Under the pieces are notes generated by a model. It saw only the letters and a list, made by a program, of their open reading frames with translations. It made no database searches and was not told the DNA's origin. Both the position numbers and the translations under genes were made by a program. This document shows positions 1 to 7,439 of a DNA stretch of 30,820 nt, one piece after another. Where the stretch lies: NCBI GenBank assembly GCA_040757575.1, contig JBFLXA010000024.1, positions 1-30,820 on the forward strand, written 5' to 3'. Positions within the stretch are counted from its first letter, which is position 1. The number at the start of each line of letters is the position of its first letter. This DNA is from PFJX01 sp040757575. GTDB lineage: Bacteria > Pseudomonadota > Gammaproteobacteria > Burkholderiales > Thiobacillaceae.

Positions 1-199
1 TCACCACAATGTCGCCGCTGGCTGCAGCGCCGCCGCCGCCAATGGAACCCATGGCGCCAGCCATGTCCTTGGCTTCAAAACCCGCCTTGTTCCAGTTGGC
101 AAACGCCATCCCAGGCTTCAGCAGACCAGCCATCACAGCCACGCCAACCACGCCAGCAGACCCAGCGCCTTTCAGTACGCTTCTACGCAAAGTGTTCAT
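1..199 (-). CDS. soxY: SoxY, thiosulfate-oxidation carrier subunit (partial, N-terminus only)
   Basis: Only the first 66 codons are present; the gene continues past the left edge. SoxY is the periplasmic subunit of SoxYZ whose C-terminal cysteine carries the sulfur substrate through the Sox cycle; that cysteine would lie outside the window. The visible part starts with a twin-arginine signal (MNTLRRSVLKGAG, then a hydrophobic stretch ending GMAFA), consistent with folded export by Tat. It is followed by a mature start NWNKAGFEAKDMAGAM, which matches the SoxY family pattern as I know it. The ATG at 197-199 has a GGAGA ribosome site just upstream. The call rests on the N-terminus alone, so another Tat-exported protein is possible. 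The soxXA genes at 3500-4929 on the same strand make SoxY more likely. Confidence 0.72.
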   Translation of the reverse strand, partial: MNTLRRSVLKGAGSAGVVGVAVMAGLLKPGMAFANWNKAGFEAKDMAGAMGSIGGGGAAASGDIVV

Positions 200-412
200 G
201 AAGTCTCCAAAACAGATTGAAGGAAAACAGAGCATCCATCGACCAGGCATCCTGGACGATCACCGCCCACGCCCGGCCAGGCGGAGATGGGTGGAAGGCC
301 AGGGGTTAGCAGGCTTCATGCCAAAAGACAAAGCCTTCTATCTGATTGTTTACACGCATGATTCTGCCCAAGACACGTAATAACCCCCAGCATGGATAGG
401 TAATCCAGCCCA

Positions 413-438
413 CCCTGTCATGACACGTCATGACAGGG
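413..438. promoter_or_regulatory. 26-bp perfect inverted repeat, candidate operator upstream of soxY
   Basis: Two 12-bp arms (CCCTGTCATGAC and its complement) are separated by AC. Inside are two adjacent 10-mers, TGTCATGACA and CGTCATGACA, the first of which is itself palindromic. It lies between the comEC stop and soxY, about 214 bp upstream of the soxY start. No T-run follows on either strand, so an operator for a dimeric regulator is likelier than an intrinsic terminator. The regulator is not identified. The rest of 200-472 shows no gene and no convincing -35/-10 pair. Confidence 0.5.
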
Positions 439-472
439 GCCGGGCATCCAGCCATATCCTGCCCAGCCCGGG

Positions 473-2842
473 TCAGCGCACGGAATGCCAGTAACGCCGA
501 TGGGATTCTCGGGCCTGGTCGACTACCGGAACGACCGGACCGTTCTGCCCCAGGACCAGGCTCACCGCGCCATCCCGGTCCGTTCTATACACCTGGGCAC
601 CGATCATCCGGTACCGGGCCAACACCTCCGGATGGGGATGCCCGAAGCGGTTGCGGTGGCCCACCTGAATGAGGGCCAGGCGGGGCTGCACGGCCGCCAG
701 GAAACTGGCGCCCGATGCCCCCTTGCTGCCATGGTGGGGGACCAGCAGCACATCGGCAGCCAGGAGCATGTGCCGTTCCGCCAGGTTCATTTCCGTCAGC
801 CTTTCCATGTCCCCGGCCAGCAGCAGGCTGCCGTGGGGGCTGTCCACCCGCAGCACGCAACTGCGCTCGTTGTCGCTGTAGCCGGCCAGGGCGTAGTGAT
901 GGGCCGGCGGGTGCAGCATGCTGAAACTCACCCCGTCCCAGGTCCAGGTCTGCCCGGCCTGGCAGGCCCGGGCGTCGGGCCGGGCAACCAGCAGTGCCCG
1001 GCCGGTCTCGCTCAGGCGTTCACTGCCCACCCCCGCCAGGGAGTTCAGGAACCAGGTGGGCCGGTGGCTGGCCAGCAGGGCAGCGGCGCCACCGCTGTGA
1101 TCGATGTCGTCGTGGGTGATGATCAACCCGTCCAGCCGGTTGATGCCCAGGGCCCAGAGGTGGGGGGCGATGATGCGGGCGCCGGCATCCTCCCCGGACG
1201 CAAAACGGGGACCTGCATCCACCAGCAGGGTCCGCCGGGCCGTGCGTACCAGCACCGCCGACCCCTGCCCCACGTCCAGGGCGGTGATCCAGACTTCCCC
1301 TGCCGCCGGGGCCGGCAGGCGGGGAAAGAACAGGGGCAGGCACAACACCAGACCCAGCCAGCGCCCGGGCACCCCCCGGGGCAGCAGCAGGACCAGGGTT
1401 CCCAGGATCGCCAGCCCCAGGGCCAAAGGGCCGGGCGCAGCCCCGTGAAACACCGGCTGGGGCAGAGCCGCCAGGGCCTGGAGCCACTGCATGACAGCCC
1501 AGACCACGGCATGGGCTACCAGGGCCAGACCATCCCAGGGCACCAGGGCCGCCAGCAGGCCCAGGGGCACGGCCAGCAGACTGATGACCGGAATGGCCAG
1601 GGCATTGGCCAGGGGGGACACCAGGGAGATTTCGTGGAACAGGGCCAGCAACAGGGGCAGCAGGCCCAGGGTGACCGCCCACTGGGCCCGCAGCCAGGTA
1701 CGCCAGGGCACGGCGCCGGTTTCCCGCTGCCCGGTGGCGGCCAGCATCAGCACCGCCACGGCACCGAAGGACAGCCAGAAGCCCGGCGCCAGGGCGGCCC
1801 AGGGGTCCACCAGCACCACCACCAGCAGGGCCAGGGCCAGAATCCGGCTGGGACTGGCCCGCTGGTCCGTCCAGGCCAGCAGGGCTCCGCCGGCCAGCAT
1901 GTACAGAGTGCGCTGGGCGGGAATGCCGAAGCCCGCCAGCAAGGTGTAGGCCCCGGCGGCCAGCAGGCCCAGGGCAATGCCGCCCCGGTGGGCGGGCAGG
2001 AACAGGTTGAGCCTGGGCAGCCGCCGCCAGACCAGGCGGGCGAACAGGTAGACCAGGGAAGAGAACAGGGTGATATGCAACCCGGACACGGAGAACAGAT
2101 GGGAGGTGCCCGTCTGCCGGAACAGGGTCCATTGCGATGTGGGGATGGCGTCCTGGTCCCCCACGGCCAGGGCGCTCACCACGCCCGCGTATTCCCGGCC
2201 CGCCAGGGCAGACAGCAAGTGGGCCCTCACCCAGGCCCGGGTCCGGTCCACCTGGGCCCGCAGGGCGCCACCGCACCCCTGGGCAAGTACAGGGGCGTCC
2301 CGTACGGTGCCCGTGGCCCGGATGCCCCGTTCCAGCAACCAGGCCTCGTAGTCAAAACCCGCCGGGTTCAGGTTGCCGTGGGGACGATACAGGCGCACCC
2401 CCAGTTCCACGCAGTCGCCGCCGGCCAGGACGGGAGGTGGTGCCCCCGCCGGCAGCCACCAGGACAGGCGTAGCCGTTCCGGCACCTCCGCCGCCGCTGG
2501 CGAGACGGCAGCCACCGACAGCACGAAGCCCAGGCCAGTGGTCGTGGCCTCCGGCAGCCCGATCACCAGCCCCTGCACCCGCAGATCACGGCCTTCCCAA
2601 TGGGGGTCCAGGGTCTGGCCCAGCCGCACTTCCGCCCGCCAGGTGGCGTAGAACACCCCCGCCATCAGGGCCAAAGCCACGACGCCCGCCAGGCGGGCCA
2701 GGCGCAACTTTTCCCCGCTGAAAAAGACCAAGAGCACAACCAGCAGAGGCAAGCTCCAGGCCCAGCGCATATCCGGCAGTTGCGCCCGGGTCTGGAGCCA
2801 GGCGCAGCCCATCGCAAAGGCAAATATCGCCCACCGGAACAA
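473..2842 (-). CDS. comEC: ComEC/Rec2 family DNA-uptake channel protein
   Basis: ComEC forms the inner-membrane channel that takes single-stranded DNA into the cell during natural transformation. The 789 residues show the full architecture: N-terminal membrane segments and a DUF4131-type region (about 1-200), the competence membrane core with the SGLHIT motif at about 253-258 and many hydrophobic helices to about 510, and a C-terminal metallo-beta-lactamase-like domain starting at LDVGQGSAVLV (about 522) with the metal motif THDDIDHSGG (H577, D579, D581, H582). The start is TTG, supported by a GGAGG ribosome site seven bases upstream. The first in-frame ATG is 10 codons later and lacks such a site. 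Only 13 bp separate it from the divergent DUF2062 gene, so its promoter must overlap that gene. Confidence 0.93.
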   Translation of the reverse strand: MFRWAIFAFAMGCAWLQTRAQLPDMRWAWSLPLLVVLLVFFSGEKLRLARLAGVVALALMAGVFYATWRAEVRLGQTLDPHWEGRDLRVQGLVIGLPEATTTGLGFVLSVAAVSPAAAEVPERLRLSWWLPAGAPPPVLAGGDCVELGVRLYRPHGNLNPAGFDYEAWLLERGIRATGTVRDAPVLAQGCGGALRAQVDRTRAWVRAHLLSALAGREYAGVVSALAVGDQDAIPTSQWTLFRQTGTSHLFSVSGLHITLFSSLVYLFARLVWRRLPRLNLFLPAHRGGIALGLLAAGAYTLLAGFGIPAQRTLYMLAGGALLAWTDQRASPSRILALALLVVVLVDPWAALAPGFWLSFGAVAVLMLAATGQRETGAVPWRTWLRAQWAVTLGLLPLLLALFHEISLVSPLANALAIPVISLLAVPLGLLAALVPWDGLALVAHAVVWAVMQWLQALAALPQPVFHGAAPGPLALGLAILGTLVLLLPRGVPGRWLGLVLCLPLFFPRLPAPAAGEVWITALDVGQGSAVLVRTARRTLLVDAGPRFASGEDAGARIIAPHLWALGINRLDGLIITHDDIDHSGGAAALLASHRPTWFLNSLAGVGSERLSETGRALLVARPDARACQAGQTWTWDGVSFSMLHPPAHHYALAGYSDNERSCVLRVDSPHGSLLLAGDMERLTEMNLAERHMLLAADVLLVPHHGSKGASGASFLAAVQPRLALIQVGHRNRFGHPHPEVLARYRMIGAQVYRTDRDGAVSLVLGQNGPVVPVVDQARESHRRYWHSVR

Positions 2843-2855
2843 TTAGAATCCTCCC

Positions 2856-3401
2856 ATGCCGCGCAAACACTTCCGCAAATACCTGCCCGACCATGCCAGC
2901 ATGCGGGAACACCGCCATCTGCAATGGGCCCGGCCCCTGCTCAAGCACCCCAACCTGTGGCACCTGAACCGGCATTCCGTGGCGGGAGGCGTGGCAGCCG
3001 GCATGATCGGCGGCCTCATTCCCGGCCCTGTCCAGATGCTCACGGCGGCCATCCTGGCCATGATATTTCGCGTCAACCTCCCGGTAGCCGTGGCCACCAC
3101 CCTGCTCACCAACCCCCTGACCTGGCCGTTTATTTTTGTGCTGGCCTATGAAATCGGCCGCCGGGTCATGGGGGGCAACGGCGGCCAGATGACGTCCTTC
3201 GATTTCGATTGGGGCAACCAGCCCTGGACCGAGTTTTTCCCGGCATTCTGGCACTGGCTGCTGAGTTTGGGGGAGACCTTCCTGGTGGGCAATCTAATCC
3301 TCGCCACCTTCCTGGCGGTGGCGGGGTATTTTGCTGTGCACCTGGGCTGGCGGCTGTATCTGCTGGCCTATTTGAAGAAGCGCCGGGCTAGACGGGGCTG
3401 A
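2856..3401 (+). CDS. DUF2062 domain membrane protein
   Basis: A 181-residue protein with the DUF2062 pattern: a basic N-terminus (MPRKHFRKYLPDH), then LWHLNRHSVAGGVAAGM leading into two or three membrane segments containing GLIPGPVQML and a TNPLTWPF motif, and a further hydrophobic segment near 145-170. The molecular function of DUF2062 is unknown; members are small inner-membrane proteins. The start follows the family's usual MPRK opening, although no Shine-Dalgarno site is visible before it. It diverges from comEC with 13 bp between the two start codons and converges on soxA, about 98 bp away. That interval (3402-3499) holds a REP-like fragment and no gene. Confidence 0.85.
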   Translation: MPRKHFRKYLPDHASMREHRHLQWARPLLKHPNLWHLNRHSVAGGVAAGMIGGLIPGPVQMLTAAILAMIFRVNLPVAVATTLLTNPLTWPFIFVLAYEIGRRVMGGNGGQMTSFDFDWGNQPWTEFFPAFWHWLLSLGETFLVGNLILATFLAVAGYFAVHLGWRLYLLAYLKKRRARRG

Positions 3402-3414
3402 CGGCCTAGGGGAC

Positions 3415-3442
3415 CCCGGACGCGCTGCGCTTCTCCGGGCTA
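3415..3442. repeat. Dispersed 28-bp repeat, copy 1
   Basis: The segment starts CCCGGACGCGCTGCGC and ends TCCGGGCTA. It matches 25 of 28 positions with 17286-17313. Its ends CCCGGA and TCCGGG can pair as a small stem. It lies in the convergent gap between the DUF2062 gene and soxA, where such repeats are usually tolerated. Genome-wide copy number cannot be seen from here. Confidence 0.45.
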
Positions 3443-3499
3443 AAGGAGCCCGAATGACCAGCTGAGCCCCCGGGCCGAGTCCAGGATTGATTCCACCCT

Positions 3500-4378
3500 T
3501 CAGTTCCGCTCGCTGGGCACGCTCACGGGGTAGCCGTTGGTCAGGGCGCTGAGAAAGACTTCCAGATCGGTGTAGGCGCGGCTGCCGGGCCGCAGGGGCT
3601 GGGTGCCGCTGTCCAGGTTGCACTCCATGAAGCGCAGGTGCAGGGACTGGAGTTGGAAGCGGGTGCGGTAGACGGGGAAATGGGCCGCATCGCCATAGGG
3701 CGTGGTGACCGTGACGCTGCGCAATTGCTGGCCCACCCGGTGTGTGTGGCAGGTTGAGCAGGCCAGATTGGAACGTCCGGTGCGCATGTGGAACAGCCTG
3801 CGACCCCGCTCGAAGGCCTGCTTCATGGGCCCTTCGGCCACCTTCACCGCCATGGGCAGGCCGGCGCTCTTGCTGGCCACATACAGTGAGACGGCGCTGT
3901 TGTCGTAACTGCCGTTTTGCAGTTCCCGGCCCTCGCGGGCTCCGCAAACCTCGATGACCTCCTCCAGGCCCACCACCCGCCTCAGATCAGCCCGATACAT
4001 AGGATAGCGGGTGCGCAAGCCCTTCAACTGGCCCTGCCTGGCCCCCAGGCAGGCGGCGAAGCGGCCTTTGCCGTTCAGCTCGGTGAACACCTCCTCGCCC
4101 CGGTCCAGGGCGAAGTGGCCCCCATGCACCGAGCCATTGAAGGGCGGGTCCATGAATTTCCAGTTCAGTTTCCAGTTCTGGTCCGGATCGCCGGCCATAC
4201 GCCAGTCCAGGCTGCGGGGATCGGACCAGTGGCGGTAGCTGCCGGACAGCATCAGGTCTCCGCGCGCATGGGGCATGTAGTCTTCCATGGCGTCGTATTC
4301 CCGATAGGGGGCCTGGGCCGTGGCCAGGGCAGGTCCCAGGCCCAGCAGGAAAACCCAGGCAAACAAGCGCGTCTTCAT
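3500..4378 (-). CDS. soxA: SoxA, c-type cytochrome subunit of the SoxAX complex
   Basis: SoxAX is the periplasmic cytochrome that oxidatively links thiosulfate to the SoxY cysteine. The 292-residue product has a Sec signal peptide (to about residue 23), an N-terminal SoxA domain with the FAACLGARQGQLKGLRTRYP region, and a C-terminal heme domain with CSTCH at 207-211. C253 in FMECN sits where the cysteine ligand of the active-site heme is expected. There is no CXXCH in the first domain; C110 and C145 probably form the disulfide that replaces the first heme in mono-heme SoxA proteins. I chose the ATG at 4376-4378 because AAGGAA lies seven bases upstream. An ATG five codons earlier overlaps the soxX stop and is an alternative. 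It is the last gene of the soxXA pair. Confidence 0.9.
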   Translation of the reverse strand: MKTRLFAWVFLLGLGPALATAQAPYREYDAMEDYMPHARGDLMLSGSYRHWSDPRSLDWRMAGDPDQNWKLNWKFMDPPFNGSVHGGHFALDRGEEVFTELNGKGRFAACLGARQGQLKGLRTRYPMYRADLRRVVGLEEVIEVCGAREGRELQNGSYDNSAVSLYVASKSAGLPMAVKVAEGPMKQAFERGRRLFHMRTGRSNLACSTCHTHRVGQQLRSVTVTTPYGDAAHFPVYRTRFQLQSLHLRFMECNLDSGTQPLRPGSRAYTDLEVFLSALTNGYPVSVPSERN

Positions 4379-4389
4379 GGGCTGTTCCT

Positions 4390-4929
4390 TCATTCCAGGC
4401 TTTGCAGGTAGGCCACCAGGTCCCGGATTTCCTGATCGTTGAGGATGAGGTTGGAACCGTAGGGAGGCATGGCCGTGTTGGGGTTGTTCACCCGGGCATC
4501 GAAGATGTGCTGGTAGACATCCTGGTCACTGTGGCGGAAAAGCTTGTAGCCGATGAGACTGGTGCCGAAGGTACCGGGCCACTGCTCGCCGGGAAGCTGA
4601 TGGCAGACCACGCAATATCCCTTGTCCCGGCGCAAGGCCAGTTCCCTGCCCCGGGCCGGGTCGCCCCCCAGGGGGCCGTTTAGGGTGACCCGGCGGGGCT
4701 TTTGCGTGGGCCGCTGGTCCTGGTGGCTGAGGGTGGGCCAGGGGGACAGATCCCGGGAAAAGGGTTCCCACTCCAGGCGCCCGCTGTTCACCACCACCCG
4801 GGGCGTCAGGGTCATGGTGGCAACGCCCGGGTCTGCGGCGGCATCGCCGGGCACCCCCTGGGCGGCCGCAGGCAGGGCCAGGCAGGCAAGACAGAAAATA
4901 GACCAGCGCTTGTATCGGGTCAGTCCCAT
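4390..4929 (-). CDS. soxX: SoxX, c-type cytochrome subunit of the SoxAX complex
   Basis: SoxX is the small monoheme partner that takes electrons from SoxA and passes them to the respiratory chain. The 179 residues comprise a signal peptide ending near AAAQG (about 24), a linker of about 60 residues, and one cytochrome c domain with CVVCH at 106-110. The motif NPNTAMPPYGSN supplies the likely axial M154, and LNDQEIRDLVAYLQSL closes the domain; both are characteristic of SoxX. The ATG at 4927-4929 has a very good GGAGGAG site that lies within the last codons of lolD, two bases downstream of which soxX begins. This implies cotranscription and translational coupling with lolD as well as with soxA. 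Confidence 0.9.
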   Translation of the reverse strand: MGLTRYKRWSIFCLACLALPAAAQGVPGDAAADPGVATMTLTPRVVVNSGRLEWEPFSRDLSPWPTLSHQDQRPTQKPRRVTLNGPLGGDPARGRELALRRDKGYCVVCHQLPGEQWPGTFGTSLIGYKLFRHSDQDVYQHIFDARVNNPNTAMPPYGSNLILNDQEIRDLVAYLQSLE

Positions 4930-4931
4930 GT

Positions 4932-5639
4932 TCAGGCTCCTCCGCCTTGGGTATGGGGTAGCAAATGGCCGTCCTCCAGGTGCAGGGTGCGGCCCAGCCG
5001 GGCAGCCAGTTCCGGGTCATGGGTCACCACTAGGAAGGCGGTGCGGTGCCGGCTGGAAAGCTCCATGAGCAGTTCCTGGATGTGGGCGGCGGTGTGGCGG
5101 TCCAGGTTGCCGGTGGGCTCGTCCATGAGCACGCAGGCCGGCTGGGTCACCAGGGCCCGGGCAATGGCCGCCCGCTGGCGTTCGCCCCCCGAAAGCTCAC
5201 CGGGCCGGTGGCTGAGCCGATGGCCCAGACCCACTTCCTGCAACCAGCGGGCGGCCTCTGCCAGGGCTGTGGCCTGGGGCTGGCGGCGGATGAGCAGGGG
5301 CATGGCCACGTTTTCGACGGCAGAAAACTCCGGCAGCAGGTGGTGGAACTGGTAGACGAAGCCCAGGGCCCGGTTGCGCAGCTGGCCCCGGGCGGTTTCG
5401 GAGAGGGCCCAGAGGGGTTCCCCTGCCACCCGCACCTCGCCGGCGTCCGGCTTGTCCAGGCCCCCCAGCACGTGCAGGAGGGTGCTCTTGCCGGAACCGG
5501 AAGCGCCCATGACGGCAATATGTTCCCCCGGGGACACCTTCAGGTCGATGCCTGCCAGCACGGGCACCTCCTGGGGACCTTGCCAGTAGCTTTTCTTCAG
5601 GCCCGTGCAGGCCAGGACGGACAGACCGTGCTCATTCAT
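4932..5639 (-). CDS. lolD: LolD, ATPase of the lipoprotein-releasing ABC transporter
   Basis: LolD powers the LolCDE complex, which extracts outer-membrane lipoproteins from the inner membrane and hands them to LolA. The 235 residues hold all ABC ATPase motifs: Walker A GASGSGKST at 45-53, Q-loop Q97, signature LSGGE at 149-153, Walker B CVLMDEP at 169-175 and the switch histidine H207. The LolD-type segment LGFVYQFHHLLPEFSAVEN lies at about 92-110. The start overlaps the lolC stop by 8 bp. Related MacB-type ATPases are excluded mainly by this gene order and by the LolD-like sequence. Its 3' end carries the ribosome site of soxX. Confidence 0.93.
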   Translation of the reverse strand: MNEHGLSVLACTGLKKSYWQGPQEVPVLAGIDLKVSPGEHIAVMGASGSGKSTLLHVLGGLDKPDAGEVRVAGEPLWALSETARGQLRNRALGFVYQFHHLLPEFSAVENVAMPLLIRRQPQATALAEAARWLQEVGLGHRLSHRPGELSGGERQRAAIARALVTQPACVLMDEPTGNLDRHTAAHIQELLMELSSRHRTAFLVVTHDPELAARLGRTLHLEDGHLLPHTQGGGA

Positions 5640-6909
5640 AGCGCAGGGCCTCCGCCGGTTGCACGTTGGCGGCCCGCCAACTGGGGTAGAGGGTGGCCAG
5701 GAAGGCCAGGATCAGGGCGACACTGCCGACAGTCCAGACATCCCCCCATACCAGTTTGGAAGGCAGCTCCGAGATGTAATAGACATCCGAGGGGAAGAGG
5801 TCCATGCCCACGGCCTGCTCGATCCAGGGCACCACGGTTTCCACGTTGAGGGCCAGCAGCACCCCGGCCCCCATCCCCGCCAGGGTACCGATGACGCCGA
5901 TGAGGCTGCCCTGGACCATGAAGATGGCCATGATGCTTTTCGGGCTGGCCCCCAGGGTGCGCAGAATGGCAATGTCCGCCTGCTTGTCGGTGACCGCCAT
6001 CACCAGGGTGGAGACAATATTGAAGGCGGCCACGGCGACGATGAGCGTGAGGATGATGAACATCATGCGTTTTTCGATCTGCACCGCCTGGAAGAAATTC
6101 TGGTGGCTCATGGTCCAGTCGGACAGGTAATAGTCCCCCCGGATCGTGCGGGCCAGTTCCCGGGTCACCCAGGGGGCCCGCTCCATGTCCGCCAGCTTCA
6201 CCCGCAGCCCGGAGACCTCATCCCCCAGGCGGTAGAGCTTCTGGGCATCCGCCAGGTGCATGAGGGCCAGGCCGGTGTCGTATTCGTGCATGCCCATGCG
6301 GAAGATGCCCACCACCGTGAACTGCTTGATGCGGGGCACCATGCCGGCGGGGGTCACCACACCCTGGGGGGCGATCACCGTCACCTTGTCCCCCCCCACC
6401 ACCCCCAGGGAGCGGGCCAGGTCCGCCCCCAGGACGATGCCCCAGACGCCAGGCTTCAGGTCCGCCAGTTCACCGACGATCATCTTGTCAGCGAATTCCG
6501 CCACCTTGCCTTCTTCCTCCGGCAGCAGGCCCCGGATCAGGCTGCCCCGGGTTTCGCTGCCCCCCAGGCCGCTGCCGGACAGCAGGGCCTGGGCGTTGAT
6601 GTAGGGGGCGCTGCCCCGGACTTCGGGGTGAGCGGCCACCTCTGCCGCCAGGGCAGGCCAGTCCGCCAGGCGGCCTTCGGTGCCGGTGATTTCCATGTGG
6701 GCCACCACCCCCAGGATGCGGGCGCGGAGCTCTTCCTGGAAGCCGTTCATCACCGACAGCACGACGATGAGCGCCGTGATGCCCAGGGCGATGCCCGCCA
6801 TGGATGTCATGGAAATGAAGGAGATGAAATGGTTGCGGCGCTTGGCGCGGGTGTAGCGCAGGCCGATCAGAAGTTCATAAGGCAGCACGAAGGAGTCCGG
6901 ATGAGTCAC
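5632..6909 (-). CDS. lolC: LolC/LolE family lipoprotein-releasing permease
   Basis: This is the membrane subunit of the lipoprotein-releasing transporter. At 425 residues it has the family's layout: one N-terminal membrane helix (about 25-50, after GLRYTRAKRRNHFISFIS), a periplasmic domain of about 220 residues, and three C-terminal helices (about 275-300, 325-350 and 385-410) ending in the FtsX-like tail YPSWRAANVQPAEALRYE. There is one permease gene, not a lolC/lolE pair; this is common outside enterics, where a single LolF-type protein may form a homodimer. The start is GTG, overlapping the yjbQ stop by four bases (GTGA). The gene lies between yjbQ and lolD in one unbroken leftward unit. 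Confidence 0.9.
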   Translation of the reverse strand: MTHPDSFVLPYELLIGLRYTRAKRRNHFISFISMTSMAGIALGITALIVVLSVMNGFQEELRARILGVVAHMEITGTEGRLADWPALAAEVAAHPEVRGSAPYINAQALLSGSGLGGSETRGSLIRGLLPEEEGKVAEFADKMIVGELADLKPGVWGIVLGADLARSLGVVGGDKVTVIAPQGVVTPAGMVPRIKQFTVVGIFRMGMHEYDTGLALMHLADAQKLYRLGDEVSGLRVKLADMERAPWVTRELARTIRGDYYLSDWTMSHQNFFQAVQIEKRMMFIILTLIVAVAAFNIVSTLVMAVTDKQADIAILRTLGASPKSIMAIFMVQGSLIGVIGTLAGMGAGVLLALNVETVVPWIEQAVGMDLFPSDVYYISELPSKLVWGDVWTVGSVALILAFLATLYPSWRAANVQPAEALRYE

Positions 6910-7325
6910 TCGCCCAGCAGATGCAGGGCGATCTGGCGGCCATGGCCAGCGCGACGGTGTTCAAAAAGATAGATGCCCTGCCAGGTGCCCAGGCGCAGGG
7001 CACCCTGGTGGAGGGGAATGGAAAGCTGTGTCTGGGTCAGTGCGGCACGGACATGGGCCGGCATGTCGTCCGGACCCTCGGCGGTGTGGCGGTAAAGAGG
7101 GTCACCTTCCGGCACCAGGCGGGCGAAATAGCGTTCCAGGTCCGTCTGCACGTCCGGGTCCGCGTTTTCCTGCACCACCAGGCTGGCGGAGGTATGGCGC
7201 ACGAACAGGGTCAGCAGGCCTTCCTGCATGCCCTGCTCCCCCACCCAGCGGATCACGTCGGCCGTGAAGTCGTAGAGCCCCTTGCCCCGGGTGGACACCG
7301 TGAGTGTGGTTTGTATTTGCCGCAT
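6906..7325 (-). CDS. yjbQ: YjbQ family protein (UPF0047)
   Basis: A 139-residue single-domain protein of the YjbQ/UPF0047 family. Family hallmarks visible are VRHTSASLVVQENADPDVQ at about 43-61, LYRHTAEGPDDMPAHVRAAL at about 77-96 and LGTWQGIYLFEHRR near 112-125. E. coli YjbQ has been reported to have weak thiamine-phosphate synthase activity, but the physiological role is unsettled. It is first in a leftward run yjbQ-lolC-lolD-soxX-soxA joined by overlaps or gaps of at most 11 bp. A TATAGA box at 7335-7340 would put the transcription start only a few bases from the ATG, and no Shine-Dalgarno site is visible, so the message may be nearly leaderless. Confidence 0.88.
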   Translation of the reverse strand: MRQIQTTLTVSTRGKGLYDFTADVIRWVGEQGMQEGLLTLFVRHTSASLVVQENADPDVQTDLERYFARLVPEGDPLYRHTAEGPDDMPAHVRAALTQTQLSIPLHQGALRLGTWQGIYLFEHRRAGHGRQIALHLLGE

Positions 7326-7343
7326 GGGGGAAATTCTATAGGC

Positions 7344-7382
7344 AAAAAAATGGCCGGCAGGAAATCGCTTTCGAGCCGGCCA
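7344..7382 (-). terminator. Intrinsic terminator after the DUF2189 gene
   Basis: Eight-base arms TGGCCGGC (7351-7358) and GCCGGCCA (7375-7382) enclose a 16-base loop. Read leftward, the stem is followed by seven Ts. It separates the DUF2189 gene from the yjbQ-lol-sox unit. Confidence 0.75.
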
Positions 7383-7439
7383 AACGATCGCTGCTTCAGG
7401 TTACTTCCGCTGATCGCTGCTAGGAGACGGTGATGTGAC

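Noticed and set aside
9..380. 123-residue plus-strand frame at the left edge
   Set aside because: Antisense to the soxY signal peptide; the minus-strand reading has a Tat signal, a ribosome site and SoxY-like sequence.
485..2473. 662-residue open frame on the plus strand
   Set aside because: It is antisense to comEC, very rich in Gly, Gln and Pro, and has no family pattern. Long antisense frames are expected in GC-rich genes.
5605..6972. 455-residue plus-strand frame across lolD/lolC
   Set aside because: Antisense to lolC, whose family and motifs are clear. The composition is His/Gly/Gln-rich and typical of a shadow frame.
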